A DNA stretch of 64,000 bases, from NCBI RefSeq assembly GCF_001469895.1, contig NZ_LOPY01000021.1, positions 150,609 to 214,608 on the forward strand, in the 5' to 3' direction. Under the pieces are notes generated by a model, which saw only the letters and a program-made list of their open reading frames with translations, was not told the origin of the DNA and searched no databases. This document shows, piece after piece, positions 46,913-55,334 of this stretch. The DNA comes from Pseudoalteromonas sp. XI10. Its GTDB lineage: Bacteria > Pseudomonadota > Gammaproteobacteria > Enterobacterales > Alteromonadaceae. The position numbers and the translations under genes were made by a program. Each line of letters starts with the position of its first letter. Within the stretch, counting starts at the first letter, position 1.

Positions 46913-48211
46913 ATGTGGTTTACTAATCGCAAACTGTTATCCGAAAATATTTATTTAAAAGAGCAGGCTGCTGAATACGAAAATATAAAGCATGATCTCA
47001 AAGAAGAGATGTTGTATTTTCTGCTGAACAAAAATAGCACCATCATTGAAGTAAATGAGCGATTTGCAGCAGCGCTAGACCTTCAAGCGAATGATCTAGT
47101 TGGTAAAAACTTAAATGATTTGCTCCTAAAAAAATCAATTAATAAACCCCACACACAAAAATTACTCTCGGCAATAAATAAGTTAAACCATTGGCACGGC
47201 GCCTTACAATTACAAACTAATACAGGTCGTGAACTGTGGCTCAGGAGCATTTTACAACCAATAAATGGCGAACTTGCCGTGTATTCAGCTGAACTGACCA
47301 GAACTATATCTCAATCAAGAGAGAAAGAAGATATGCTTACTGCTCTCAGTCGCTCTTCTGCTGTGATTGAATTTAGCCTGGATGGCATAATACTTAATGC
47401 TAACGATAACTTTTTGAAAGCCATGGGGTACTCTCAAAATCAAATACTAGGAAAGCACCACAGCATGTTTTGTGACCCACATGAAGTTGAATCGAGTGCT
47501 TATAAACAGTTTTGGTCTGAGCTGAAGCAAGGGCGCTTTATTTCAGACCGTTTTAAAAGGATTGATAGTCACGGTAATGAGGTATGGCTTGAAGCCTCAT
47601 ATAACCCAATTCATGACGACAATGGAGATTTATATAAAGTTGCTAAGTTCGCGACTGTTATTACAGAACAAATGAAAAGAGAGCAAGCAATCTCACAGAC
47701 TGCAGAGATTGCTTACGATATTTCAAAGCAAACAGACGCAGATGCAGAAAGCGGATTAGAAGTTGTAAAGCAAACAATAATAACGATGAACGCCCTGTCT
47801 AAGAAACTCGAAACAGCCAGTGAAGGTATCAATAAATTAGATGTACAGTCAGCTAAAGTAGCTGACTTGGTCGATAGTATTAAAGGTATTGCAGACCAAA
47901 CTAATCTTCTTGCTCTCAATGCTGCAATAGAAGCTGCAAGAGCTGGAGAGCAAGGACGTGGGTTCTCTGTTGTGGCTGATGAAGTGAGGCAGCTTGCTTC
48001 AAGAACGAGTGCCGCTACTGAGCAGATAATAGGTGTCGTGACTGAAAATAAAGTACTAACACAAGATGCGGTAACTCAAATTGAATCTAGCCTAGTAGAA
48101 GCAAAAGATGCATTAGAGTTATCTAATAGCGCAGGTAGTGTAATCGATGATATTCAAAAAGGTGCTAAAGAGGTGGTTGAGGCCGTCAGTCAATTTAAAA
48201 CGAATCTTTAG
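46913..48211 (+). CDS. Soluble PAS-PAS methyl-accepting chemotaxis protein
   Basis: The 432-residue protein has no membrane segment. Two PAS domains (about 35-130 and 145-255; [40 protein letters not shown]) precede a short MCP signalling domain whose tip [20 protein letters not shown] is intact. It fits cytoplasmic Aer-like receptors that sense energy or redox state. The signalling hairpin is short and ends soon after the tip, so the methylation helices look truncated relative to full-length MCPs. A palindromic terminator follows. Confidence 0.88.
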   Translation: MWFTNRKLLSENIYLKEQAAEYENIKHDLKEEMLYFLLNKNSTIIEVNERFAAALDLQANDLVGKNLNDLLLKKSINKPHTQKLLSAINKLNHWHGALQLQTNTGRELWLRSILQPINGELAVYSAELTRTISQSREKEDMLTALSRSSAVIEFSLDGIILNANDNFLKAMGYSQNQILGKHHSMFCDPHEVESSAYKQFWSELKQGRFISDRFKRIDSHGNEVWLEASYNPIHDDNGDLYKVAKFATVITEQMKREQAISQTAEIAYDISKQTDADAESGLEVVKQTIITMNALSKKLETASEGINKLDVQSAKVADLVDSIKGIADQTNLLALNAAIEAARAGEQGRGFSVVADEVRQLASRTSAATEQIIGVVTENKVLTQDAVTQIESSLVEAKDALELSNSAGSVIDDIQKGAKEVVEAVSQFKTNL

Positions 48212-48950
48212 TAAAGGGTTATCGAATAAAGGAGTAGTGTACTACTCCTTTATTGAATTTGGCGTGATTAAAGCCTTGCTAGGTTTTATTGAAAGTAAAA
48301 TTTTAATTTTCTTATAAATCAATGAGATAAAAGCATCTGACAGGAGGTTTAAGCTACTTATGGCAAATGGAGAGTTAACTTTATGATCTTCTTTGCCTTA
48401 GCAGCTTCAAAAAAGCACGATTAATCTATGCTGAGTAGAAATGGAGCTCCACAATAGTCGAAGAATCGAGTTCATAGGGTGAAGCTACTTTGATGCATGG
48501 TAAATCTATATATTATTTCTCTGATATTAAAACATAAAAATGCAACATTAATTTTGTATGAAAAACGAACTGGGTGTTTGTCGGTCAAATGAATTATTAT
48601 TGTGTTTTTCATCATTTTCACTGCTACTCTGCTTGTCGGTACTGAGGAATTGTTTTCTATATCGTCTGCAGAAAGAGAGATCACAACACTTAATTTTAAA
48701 GTTACTTAGGTTAAAAGAGCCGAAGATTATTCCGTGTTATAAATACCGGGATGTCAAAATTGAACAACAATCGTGAGCCGTTGGTTAATGTGCATGTATA
48801 CAAAACTCGCTATCTTACGTAACAAAAAATGTGGGCATCTATATATAATTCCGAACAAGGTGTAAAAAGTTTAGTGTTTTAAACTAACTAACTTATAGCA
48901 AAATTTAGATTAGATTACGAAGTAACAGAATGATAATTAAGGATATAAAT
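48212..48950. other. 739-base region without a supported gene
   Basis: Apart from the terminator at 48225, I see only AT-rich sequence. Open frames of about 70 codons on each strand between 48472 and 48776 overlap each other, lack ribosome-binding sites and have no recognisable features, so I do not call them. Confidence 0.4.
48225..48254. terminator. Palindromic terminator after the chemoreceptor gene
   Basis: AATAAAGGAGTAG pairs with CTACTCCTTTATT over 13 bp around TGTA. The same GGAGTAG/CTACTCC stem recurs at 52044 after the 52-bp repeat copy B. Confidence 0.75.
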
Positions 48951-49154
48951 ATGGATTTTAATTTAACAAGTATAGGTCAGATAATTTTTATCAATTTTTT
49001 AGTTATGATTTTTCTAACATTAAAATTTGCTAAAGGAAAAGCAGATAATTTGGCTTTAGTGGGTTTTTATACTTTTCTCTTGAGTTTTATTTTCTTTCCT
49101 GCAAGTTGGGTCTTTTGCTGGTATTGGTCAAGAAAGAAATATGTGGGAAATTAA
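48951..49154 (+). CDS. Small two-helix membrane protein
   Basis: ATG 48951 is preceded by AAGG with an 8-base spacer; an upstream in-frame ATG at 48930 has no such site. The 67-residue product contains two membrane segments (IGQIIFINFLVMIFLTLKFA and LVGFYTFLLSFIFFPASWVF) and a basic C-terminus WSRKKYVGN. No family recognised. It resembles many small phage- or island-associated membrane proteins, but no context supports a role. Confidence 0.5.
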   Translation: MDFNLTSIGQIIFINFLVMIFLTLKFAKGKADNLALVGFYTFLLSFIFFPASWVFCWYWSRKKYVGN

Positions 49155-49477
49155 CAATAAAGCAAATATATTGCTGTTTGCGTTTTGAGATAAGTACAGC
49201 TAGTTCCTGAACGTTTTTTCATGGTAATACAATAAGAAGGCTAAGCTGTTAGATGTTATATAGCATAAAGTAATTTTCTCTAACTCACATTTTTTGAGGA
49301 GCTTTATTTGCTCGTTTGTTCCCAAAGATAGGTAGTGAGATCAAAAATTAACTCACATTTTATAATGATAGTAAAACTATTTAAATAGATACAAATTCAA
49401 GGCCTAGCCCAATTGACAACAACGTTAGAATGTTGGACGATAATTTTTAGACCTTTAATACTTCACTGGTAAAATCT
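49155..49477. other. 323-base non-coding stretch
   Basis: The stretch between the small membrane gene and the flagellin gene is AT-rich with no supported coding frame, strong hairpin or repeat. Confidence 0.4.
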
Positions 49478-50962
49478 TTACATACTATCTAACAGACTAA
49501 GCACACTTTCAGCCCTTAAATTAGCTTGAGACAAAATAGAAGTAGACGCTTGTTTTATAATTTGAGTTTGCGTCAAAGTTGCCGTCTCTTTAGCAAAATC
49601 TGCGTCTTGAATTCGTTGTTTTGCGGCAGACAAATTCGTATTTGCTGTTTGCTGTCTACGAATAGTCGATTCAAATCGATTCTGAGTGGCACCCATGGTA
49701 TTACGCTGATTAGAGACTTGCTGGATGGCAATATCGATTATCTCCAAAGACCGCTCTCTATCCTCTTCTGTATCGAGTGATAGCGTATCAACCGTTGCTT
49801 TGATCCTGTCTTCTGAGTACAAATGAAATGCGGCGTTATCTTCTAGCTCAGATTCCATCGTTGTGAACTTGTCACCAAAGGAATTAAACTCGATTAACGG
49901 TGTATATAACCCGTCTTCCGTTTCAGAGAACAGCGGGCTCATATTGCGCAGTTCCAATGTATCTGCACTTGTAGAAAATCTAATACTGCCATCACCTTGT
50001 GTAGTCGGTATTACGCCACTGAGCCTTACACCTTGCCCGGCTAAAGCCGTTGAAATACGATCTCTTATTTCAGCATAATAATACCCATTTTCACTATTTC
50101 TTAAGCTGTTTGGTGGATAAGTAATTGTCGGATCATAAGCAGGAATATCATCACACCGCACGTCTATGCCGTTTACTTGGAAGACATGGGGAAGCATATT
50201 ATAGTTAAAGTGACCCATAACACCGATAGTGCCAGACTTTTGCGCAACCAACGGCGACTGATTAGGAAGACGCGGGGCTGAGTTGATGTCATCAATCAAG
50301 TCATCAATATCAGTATACGGGCCATTAAACGATTGCCCATTCACTTCAAGTGGCCCACTGTTAAAAGCCGTTTCTAAATTTACACCCCTAACAGAAGAGC
50401 GGATCAAACCACTTGGGTAAGTACTGATCACCTCCATACCTCTTGGCTCCCATTGATACGAACCTAAGTTTTCTGTTTTGGTGTTTAAGTCAGTAACTCT
50501 GATTGTTTCAAGCGCGTCTTGGCCTACCTGAAAATCCGCAACATAGGTACCGTTAAGTAAATTTGAGCCTCCAAAGGTCGTGTCGTTAGCAACCCTATCA
50601 ATTTCATCGCGTAACGCCGAAAACTCTTCCGATATTGCCTCAATATCAATAGCAGTATTGGCCCCATTGCCTGCCGCGATTGTTAATGTTCGCATACGTT
50701 GAAGATTATCAATCACACTCTCAAGGGCGCCATCAACCGATTGGGTTACCGATATACCGTCTAACGTATTTCTGATAGCTTGCTGGCTTCCATTAATCTT
50801 AGACGTCAACCTTGACGATATTTGTAAGCCGGCAGCATCGTCTTTTGCACTATTGATACGAAGGCCTGAAGCGAGTCGCTCCAAGCTTGTACTTTCGTTA
50901 TTCTGAACTTTTGAGAGAGTATTTTGCGCAGAAAGCACAGCAGTATTAGCTACTGAAAGCAT
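49478..50962 (-). CDS. Orphan flagellin
   Basis: The 494-residue protein has both conserved flagellin ends: N-terminal SVANTAVLSAQNTLSKVQNN, LASGLRINSAKDDAAGLQIS, and C-terminal GATQNRFESTIRRQQTANTN, QDADFAKETATLTQTQIIKQ, ASTSILSQANLRAESVLSLL. The central region (about 165-400) is the variable, surface-exposed part and contains a cysteine (DVRCDDIP), unusual for flagellins. The end LLDSM differs from the common LLG. No other flagellar gene is nearby, so it may be a minor or alternative filament protein. An AAAGGGA site precedes the start. Confidence 0.88.
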   Translation of the reverse strand: MLSVANTAVLSAQNTLSKVQNNESTSLERLASGLRINSAKDDAAGLQISSRLTSKINGSQQAIRNTLDGISVTQSVDGALESVIDNLQRMRTLTIAAGNGANTAIDIEAISEEFSALRDEIDRVANDTTFGGSNLLNGTYVADFQVGQDALETIRVTDLNTKTENLGSYQWEPRGMEVISTYPSGLIRSSVRGVNLETAFNSGPLEVNGQSFNGPYTDIDDLIDDINSAPRLPNQSPLVAQKSGTIGVMGHFNYNMLPHVFQVNGIDVRCDDIPAYDPTITYPPNSLRNSENGYYYAEIRDRISTALAGQGVRLSGVIPTTQGDGSIRFSTSADTLELRNMSPLFSETEDGLYTPLIEFNSFGDKFTTMESELEDNAAFHLYSEDRIKATVDTLSLDTEEDRERSLEIIDIAIQQVSNQRNTMGATQNRFESTIRRQQTANTNLSAAKQRIQDADFAKETATLTQTQIIKQASTSILSQANLRAESVLSLLDSM

Positions 50963-51376
50963 AAAGTCCCTTTAAATATGTCCTTGTGACAATTTTTTGC
51001 CACTCCTTTGTAATGGAAAGGTACAAAGCAATAAGTAAGCCAAATTGGTAATTTTATAATATTTATTAAAAGCTTTGGTCAAAAGAAAAAATAGTTTCAC
51101 AAATTAAGATATTTCCGTGTAGAAATTTATCCATCTGTACATTGAGCAAATAAAAGAATTCTGTCATTTATTTTCAGCGGAGTTCGAAGCGATATTTTTA
51201 ATTAAACCAACAATCTTCTTTAGTCACGCTGAAGAGAGCTGGTTAGAAATCATCGAAAAAAGTTAAAACTGGCTAACCTTCGGGTTCGCTTTCTTAATAT
51301 TTCCCCTTCCTCGTTCCTTTTTAGTTAAAAGCCGTAACAGCGGTTTAAAACTCATATAAAAATAAAGGAGCATATC
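50963..51376. other. 414-base divergent control region
   Basis: This separates the flagellin gene from the divergent 51377 gene. A minus-strand TGGCA...TTG at about 51000 is reminiscent of sigma54 sites but the -12 GC is absent, so I do not call it. An AAAGGAGCA ribosome-binding site for the 51377 gene is clear. No coding frame is supported. Confidence 0.45.
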
Positions 51377-51823
51377 ATGTTCAGATATATATCAACGCAG
51401 GATCTTCTAACTTTAGTTGACTCAATCCGCAGTATCATTCTCAAAAACGACCATAAAATTAATCATTTAATGTTAAACAAAGAAAACCCTGATTTTGAGG
51501 GGCTTTGGTCAATTGTCGAGCCAGATGTTTATGCCAATAAGCAACTGAACTATCGTGGTGTAAAAGTGTTGTTTTATAAAATGATGGTTTTTCTGCTCGA
51601 AGATATTCAGGAGGGCACTTTTGATTATTCCGATTACAATGAGGAACCTTGCAACGAAAATCCTGAGCGCTTCGATGAGTTATTTGATACGGAATTAGAG
51701 AATGACTTCTATGATGACTTTAAGGAAAAAATTGAGCGTGAGTTCGAGCCAGAGCTTAATAATGAGCGTACTCAAAATTCTATAAAAGAGGCCATATCGC
51801 AAATCAAACAAACGCATTCATAG
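51377..51823 (+). CDS. Acidic hypothetical protein
   Basis: ATG 51377 follows AAAGGAG by seven bases. The 148-residue product is mainly helical at both ends with a very acidic middle (TFDYSDYNEEPCNENPERFD, then DELFDTELENDFYDD). No recognised domain, signal peptide or membrane segment. Such acidic small proteins in accessory regions include DNA mimics and anti-toxins, but nothing specific supports either. An A/T-rich hairpin follows at 51834. Confidence 0.6.
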   Translation: MFRYISTQDLLTLVDSIRSIILKNDHKINHLMLNKENPDFEGLWSIVEPDVYANKQLNYRGVKVLFYKMMVFLLEDIQEGTFDYSDYNEEPCNENPERFDELFDTELENDFYDDFKEKIEREFEPELNNERTQNSIKEAISQIKQTHS

Positions 51824-51833
51824 GATAAATAAA

Positions 51834-51857
51834 GCTATTTTTGCATTTAAAAATAGC
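51834..51857 (+). terminator. Weak terminator hairpin
   Basis: GCTATTTTT and AAAAATAGC pair around GCATTT. Stem is AT-rich; termination is plausible but weak. Confidence 0.45.
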
Positions 51858-51998
51858 AGCCTAACCATAACTCACGAAATACGCCACGAGCCGTTATTTG
51901 CCGGCTCACTACTCAATGTCTGGGTAGTCAGAGTTCATCTGATAATACTAGTGAGGGAATTGTACGCAAATATACTTTTCCATTGTGGTAATACAAAA

Positions 51999-52050
51999 GC
52001 GTATTGCCAACGATAATGTAAGGCGAGGCTTAAGGGCAATGAAGGAGTAG
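51999..52050 (+). repeat. Dispersed 52-bp repeat, copy B
   Basis: This matches 45639-45690 in 47 of 52 positions. Unlike copy A, it runs directly into a complete terminator hairpin at 52042-52067. The upstream GGTAATAC can pair with GTATTGCC through a G-U pair where copy A has a C-G pair. Confidence 0.85.
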
Positions 52051-52067
52051 CGTGCTACTCCTTTTTT
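52042..52067 (+). terminator. Terminator attached to repeat copy B
   Basis: GGAGTAG and CTACTCC pair around CGTG and are followed by T6. It is the same stem as after the chemoreceptor gene at 48225. Confidence 0.75.
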
Positions 52068-52199
52068 AATTTATTACGAAAGAAAACTTGGAGTTCGGTT
52101 TTTCAGACTAATGCTCGAGCATTTATAAATTCAATATCTTACGCATATTTACATTGCAGTTTTTACATTTAAAAAGTAATCTATTTCAGTTGTTTGAAT

Positions 52200-53054
52200 A
52201 TGGATATTGTAAGTAATATGGAAAGTAGCAATGACCCTACACACCTCGATGAAAAAGATCACCAAGCAGAAAGTAATGGCCAAGATAAGCTTTCATCTAA
52301 TCATGAGCTAGTTAAGCAATGGCGATTAAATCTGGAATCTATTAAGAATGATATTAGCTTTGAGCTCCCCTCAGAGCCTGATAATACGAATGAAAGTTTA
52401 TTAGCTGCTCTTGAAGCGTTAGAGTATTTAGATAAGAAAAATACTCTACTAGACGAAAATGAAGATTTTCAGTTTACAGACGATGGATTTGAGGCTTATA
52501 AAGCCAGGTATCATGTTGCTTTTGAGTACTTGTCTGGACTAGAAAAATTTAATCCTAATAAATCATCTGCAAAATTCTACTTTTTCTCAAGAACTAAGCA
52601 ACTTGAGCAACGGCTAAAAATAAGTAGCTGGATACATTCACTTTTTCACCTTTTAATGTTGTTAATTATTATTTTGACTTTGGGAGGAGTTAGTCTTTTG
52701 ATTTTACAACAGACCCAGGGTAATTTGTTTGTAAAATTATTGCTGGGGTGGTTTTGGATTGAAAGTATTAAAAGCTCCGCACACTTAGTAAGTAAATACA
52801 AACAAGTCGCTAGTACTCCCTTTCGCTTTAGCGTTAGCTTGTTAGGCATTCACTCTGTAAATATTTTACTAAAAGTAATTACCTTATGGGTTATACCTTT
52901 TGTTTTTATCGTAAGTTACAACAAATATTGGATTGATGATTTTATAATTATTGGTTTATTTCTGTCTTGTGTTATTAACTTTAAACTCGATGATGAGCCG
53001 ACTGAAGAGTTAAATAAACAGGAAATTACAAGAGTTGAGAGTGCAAATGTTTAA
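52200..53054 (+). CDS. Membrane protein, first gene of an overlapping three-gene operon of unknown function
   Basis: ATG 52200 gives 284 residues; a TTG six bases upstream is possible and no ribosome-binding site is strong. Residues 1 to about 140 are hydrophilic and acidic (HLDEKDHQAESNGQDKLSSN), then come four hydrophobic segments: LFHLLMLLIIILTLGGVSLL, FVKLLLGWFWIESI, SVNILLKVITLWVIPFVFIV and FIIIGLFLSCVINF. No family recognised. Its 3' end overlaps the next gene by 8 bases. A cytoplasmic sensor domain linked to a membrane effector is one reading (inference). Confidence 0.65.
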   Translation: MDIVSNMESSNDPTHLDEKDHQAESNGQDKLSSNHELVKQWRLNLESIKNDISFELPSEPDNTNESLLAALEALEYLDKKNTLLDENEDFQFTDDGFEAYKARYHVAFEYLSGLEKFNPNKSSAKFYFFSRTKQLEQRLKISSWIHSLFHLLMLLIIILTLGGVSLLILQQTQGNLFVKLLLGWFWIESIKSSAHLVSKYKQVASTPFRFSVSLLGIHSVNILLKVITLWVIPFVFIVSYNKYWIDDFIIIGLFLSCVINFKLDDEPTEELNKQEITRVESANV

Positions 53055-53475
53055 GTGGAGTATCTTTATTGCCCTTATGGCTTTTAGCACTATATGCTTA
53101 GCAAAAATAGATATTGACCTCGCCTGCAAAGAAAAGAAAGAACAGCAACATTCTCTACTAGAAAGACTATCAACTTCTCTTACTGAAGCTCATTTAGCTG
53201 GACAATGTACTGGTTTTAAATCTGTATATAGGATTAATTTGAAAGAAGCTTGCTCTGAGTTTTTAGAGCAAAAAGCATCGCTATTAAGCTCTTTAAGTAC
53301 CTCTTTAAAAGAAGCTAATCTGGCAGGTATGTGTGTTGGCGCTATTTATAAATTAGCCAAAGAGTGTAAAGCAGATACTTACAACATTAATTACACTGAT
53401 ATCGCTAGAGGAAGCATTACAGTAGAAATTGTTGAGCAGCGCCTCGGTTGCTACGGAAATACTTATGGCTGGTAA
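53047..53475 (+). CDS. Exported cysteine-containing protein with internal duplication
   Basis: ATG 53047 opens a signal peptide (MFKWSIFIALMAFSTICLA) giving 142 residues. The mature part is a tandem of two about 36-residue repeats: SLLERLSTSLTEAHLAGQCT and SLLSSLSTSLKEANLAGMCV, each preceded by an AC-x-E/K segment, so each repeat carries two cysteines at matching positions. This suggests two disulphide-pinned helical hairpins in the periplasm. No family recognised. It overlaps the genes on both sides (8 and 11 bases). Confidence 0.65.
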   Translation: MFKWSIFIALMAFSTICLAKIDIDLACKEKKEQQHSLLERLSTSLTEAHLAGQCTGFKSVYRINLKEACSEFLEQKASLLSSLSTSLKEANLAGMCVGAIYKLAKECKADTYNINYTDIARGSITVEIVEQRLGCYGNTYGW

Positions 53476-54136
53476 AAATACAAGTATTGCGGCTGTTGCT
53501 TGTCAGGCATTAGGAATTGACCGTAATTTGTTACCAGAGCGGTTAAGAAGTCGTTTAAATTATTACGTTAAAGATAAAAATCTCAATGCCAAACTGCTGG
53601 ATGAGGCCGATATAAAATCTGAGTCAGTCGACTATGTACCTAAGCCTATTAAAGCAGGTAATCACATATTTATACGAAACCTTGTAATTTTAGACACGCT
53701 TTTTGAAGATAAAAAGTTAGTCGTAAAGTGGTTAAACGGTGAAAAAGTCAATTCTGAAAATTTTGAGCAATTTGCTAAGGAATGGAAGGCTAAAAAATTA
53801 CTCTTTCAAGCACTAGATAGGCGAATCGGAGATTTAAGGCTTTTTTTAATAAATAAAAATATAGATTGGTCACAAGATGAAATCCCATACCCATTTAGTG
53901 ATGGTAAATATAGTTCAATGGAGTTGATTGCTAATTCTATAGAACTTGATAACCAATCGAGCCCATATGATTTAGCGCTAAAAGCTGTTATTGACGGAGA
54001 GTTTGGGGCTTTAGGTAAATTGATTTCTAATAATCCTGGTGCTTTTATCAGCGAACACGGTCAGTGGCTAGTAAATTTATACAACACTAAAAAAGCAGAG
54101 TACGAAGAATATAGTATGTTGCTCAATAAATATTAA
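53465..54136 (+). CDS. Hypothetical soluble protein, third gene of the overlapping operon
   Basis: ATG 53465 (MAGKNTSIAAVACQALGIDR) is chosen over in-frame TTG 36 bases earlier because it keeps a short 11-base overlap typical of coupling. The 223-residue protein is charged and mostly helical, with LNYYVKDKNLNAKLLDEADI and a C-terminal KKAEYEEYSMLLNKY. There is no signal peptide, membrane segment or recognised motif. It ends 17 bases before the duplicated leader that precedes the kinase gene. Confidence 0.6.
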   Translation: MAGKNTSIAAVACQALGIDRNLLPERLRSRLNYYVKDKNLNAKLLDEADIKSESVDYVPKPIKAGNHIFIRNLVILDTLFEDKKLVVKWLNGEKVNSENFEQFAKEWKAKKLLFQALDRRIGDLRLFLINKNIDWSQDEIPYPFSDGKYSSMELIANSIELDNQSSPYDLALKAVIDGEFGALGKLISNNPGAFISEHGQWLVNLYNTKKAEYEEYSMLLNKY

Positions 54137-54152
54137 AATATTTAATCTTTTT

Positions 54153-54229
54153 CTTTTTTGTGACTTTCACAGTTTGATACTTGCTCTTGAAGTCACCACA
54201 CAATGCGGTGACATTAGGAGATTCTAATG
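54153..54229 (+). promoter_or_regulatory. Duplicated 77-base leader, copy 1 (upstream of kinase)
   Basis: This segment aligns without gaps to 55258-55334 with 62 of 77 identical. It contains TGTGA-CTT-TCACA (54159-54171), the hairpin GTCACC...GGTGAC (54192-54212), the ribosome-binding site TTAGGAG and the kinase ATG. The hairpin arms change in a compensatory way between copies. Whether it acts as promoter, operator or RNA switch is not known. Confidence 0.8.
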
Positions 54230-54832
54230 AATAGATTTATAGTTTTTGAAGGGCTTGATGCCTGCGGAAAAACTACACTAAGTTCTTTATATGCAAAAGA
54301 AAAAAATGTTGTTGTTCATTCAGCTATAGTGGAAGAAGCGCTGGAGTTGAGAAAGATCATTGATTCTTTTGAGTCGAAAGAGAGTGCTTTTTTGTTTTTT
54401 TTACTTAATAACTTTCTGAGAAGTCATACTGTCTCCGGAGCAATAAAGTCACAGGATGTCGTAGTCGACAGGTATATTTTTTCAACTTTAGCGTATCAGA
54501 CGATCATGCTTGGAGAAAAACTCGTTAAGAATATCTTTGATACACTTAATATCTCTCAAAACATTCTTCTTCCAGAAGTCATTATATTTGTTAAGGCTGA
54601 TGCGGAAACAATAAATAGTAGGATAGGGGCTAGATGTGGCAGTATTCAGTGGTATGGAGATGCTATTACACAAAATAGTTGTGTAGAAACAGCCTATAAA
54701 AAGATCTTTCAATGGTTTAATATTCCAGTAGTCGAGATTGATACATCCGAAAAGAATAGTCGCTCGATTGAAGAAAACTACCAACTAATGAAAGCTCAAG
54801 TTGAGCGTGCCCTATCTAGTAGCCGCATCTAA
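54227..54832 (+). CDS. Thymidylate kinase-like nucleoside monophosphate kinase (viperin-associated)
   Basis: The 201-residue P-loop kinase carries the Walker A motif GLDACGKTT (residues 9-17), the DR(Y/F) motif VVVDRYIFSTLAYQ (about 84), and a lid-like SRIGARCG, the dTMP-kinase layout. Overall length fits dTMP kinases, but housekeeping tmk would sit elsewhere. Nucleotide kinases are frequently found beside prokaryotic viperins, which use CTP, UTP or GTP; this enzyme may supply or process the nucleotide (inference). Expression is tied to viperin by the duplicated leader. Confidence 0.82.
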   Translation: MNRFIVFEGLDACGKTTLSSLYAKEKNVVVHSAIVEEALELRKIIDSFESKESAFLFFLLNNFLRSHTVSGAIKSQDVVVDRYIFSTLAYQTIMLGEKLVKNIFDTLNISQNILLPEVIIFVKADAETINSRIGARCGSIQWYGDAITQNSCVETAYKKIFQWFNIPVVEIDTSEKNSRSIEENYQLMKAQVERALSSSRI

Positions 54833-55257
54833 AAATAGTTTATCAATTAAGAGGGAAGTGAGCACTTGAGTCAATTCCCTTTTAGACAGCAATGCCATAT
54901 TTTCGGCAGCAAACAAGTAGAATAGAAATTGTATTCTCAATCAACTATACAGCGATTAAGTTCTTTTGAACGGCTGTAAATGACTCGTGAAGCTTACCAG
55001 CCCAGACTTGATTAAACACTTATCACTTTTATCGTGACCTTTAATCGTGATTGAAGTTAGACCGCCCTCTTTCAAGTTAATCATCCACTAAATGTATCCT
55101 CATCCCACTCGGCAATAAGTAAAACTGATATCGTTTCTCAATGCTCGATGGGTGTATTGTATTAACAACTTATCTAGCTAAATGGTCGCGTGACAATCAA
55201 TCATATTAATGATTGAAATGGTTTTGCAGGTTTAATTTTAAATAATTTGTTGTTTCC
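54833..55257. other. 425-base spacer with a decayed minus-strand remnant and an 8-bp dyad
   Basis: Between kinase and the second leader. On the minus strand, 55090 to about 54962 reads as coding-like protein sequence (MINLKEGGLTSITIKGHDKS then continuing to QPFKRT), and 55145-55085 reads YQFYLLPSGMRIHLVDD to a stop, both without starts; this looks like debris of lost genes or an insertion. TCAATCAT (55197-55204) and ATGATTGA (55209-55216) form an 8-bp dyad upstream of the leader. Confidence 0.4.
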
Positions 55258-55334
55258 CTTTTTTGTGAATTTCACAGTTCGATACTTCCTCCTGAAGTCA
55301 CCGCAGTCCGCGGTGATATTAGGAGTACATTATG
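55258..55334 (+). promoter_or_regulatory. Duplicated 77-base leader, copy 2 (upstream of viperin)
   Basis: Same architecture as 54153-54229: TGTGA-ATT-TCACA (55264-55276), stem GTCACCGC...GCGGTGAT (55297-55317), TTAGGAG and ATG at 55332. The stem is longer by two G-C pairs than in copy 1, while its outer G-C pair becomes G-U. The ATG belongs to a 37-codon gene, not to viperin. Confidence 0.8.

Noticed and set aside
48472..48776. Open frames of about 70 codons on both strands
   Set aside because: They overlap each other, lack ribosome-binding sites and resemble nothing; more likely random in an AT-rich gap.
50980..51010. Sigma54-like promoter before the orphan flagellin
   Set aside because: TGGCA is present, but the -12 GC at the required distance is replaced by TC, and the match is otherwise poor.
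54159..54171. CRP-type site in the duplicated leader
   Set aside because: TGTGA and TCACA are present but separated by three bases instead of six, which does not fit CRP or FNR geometry.
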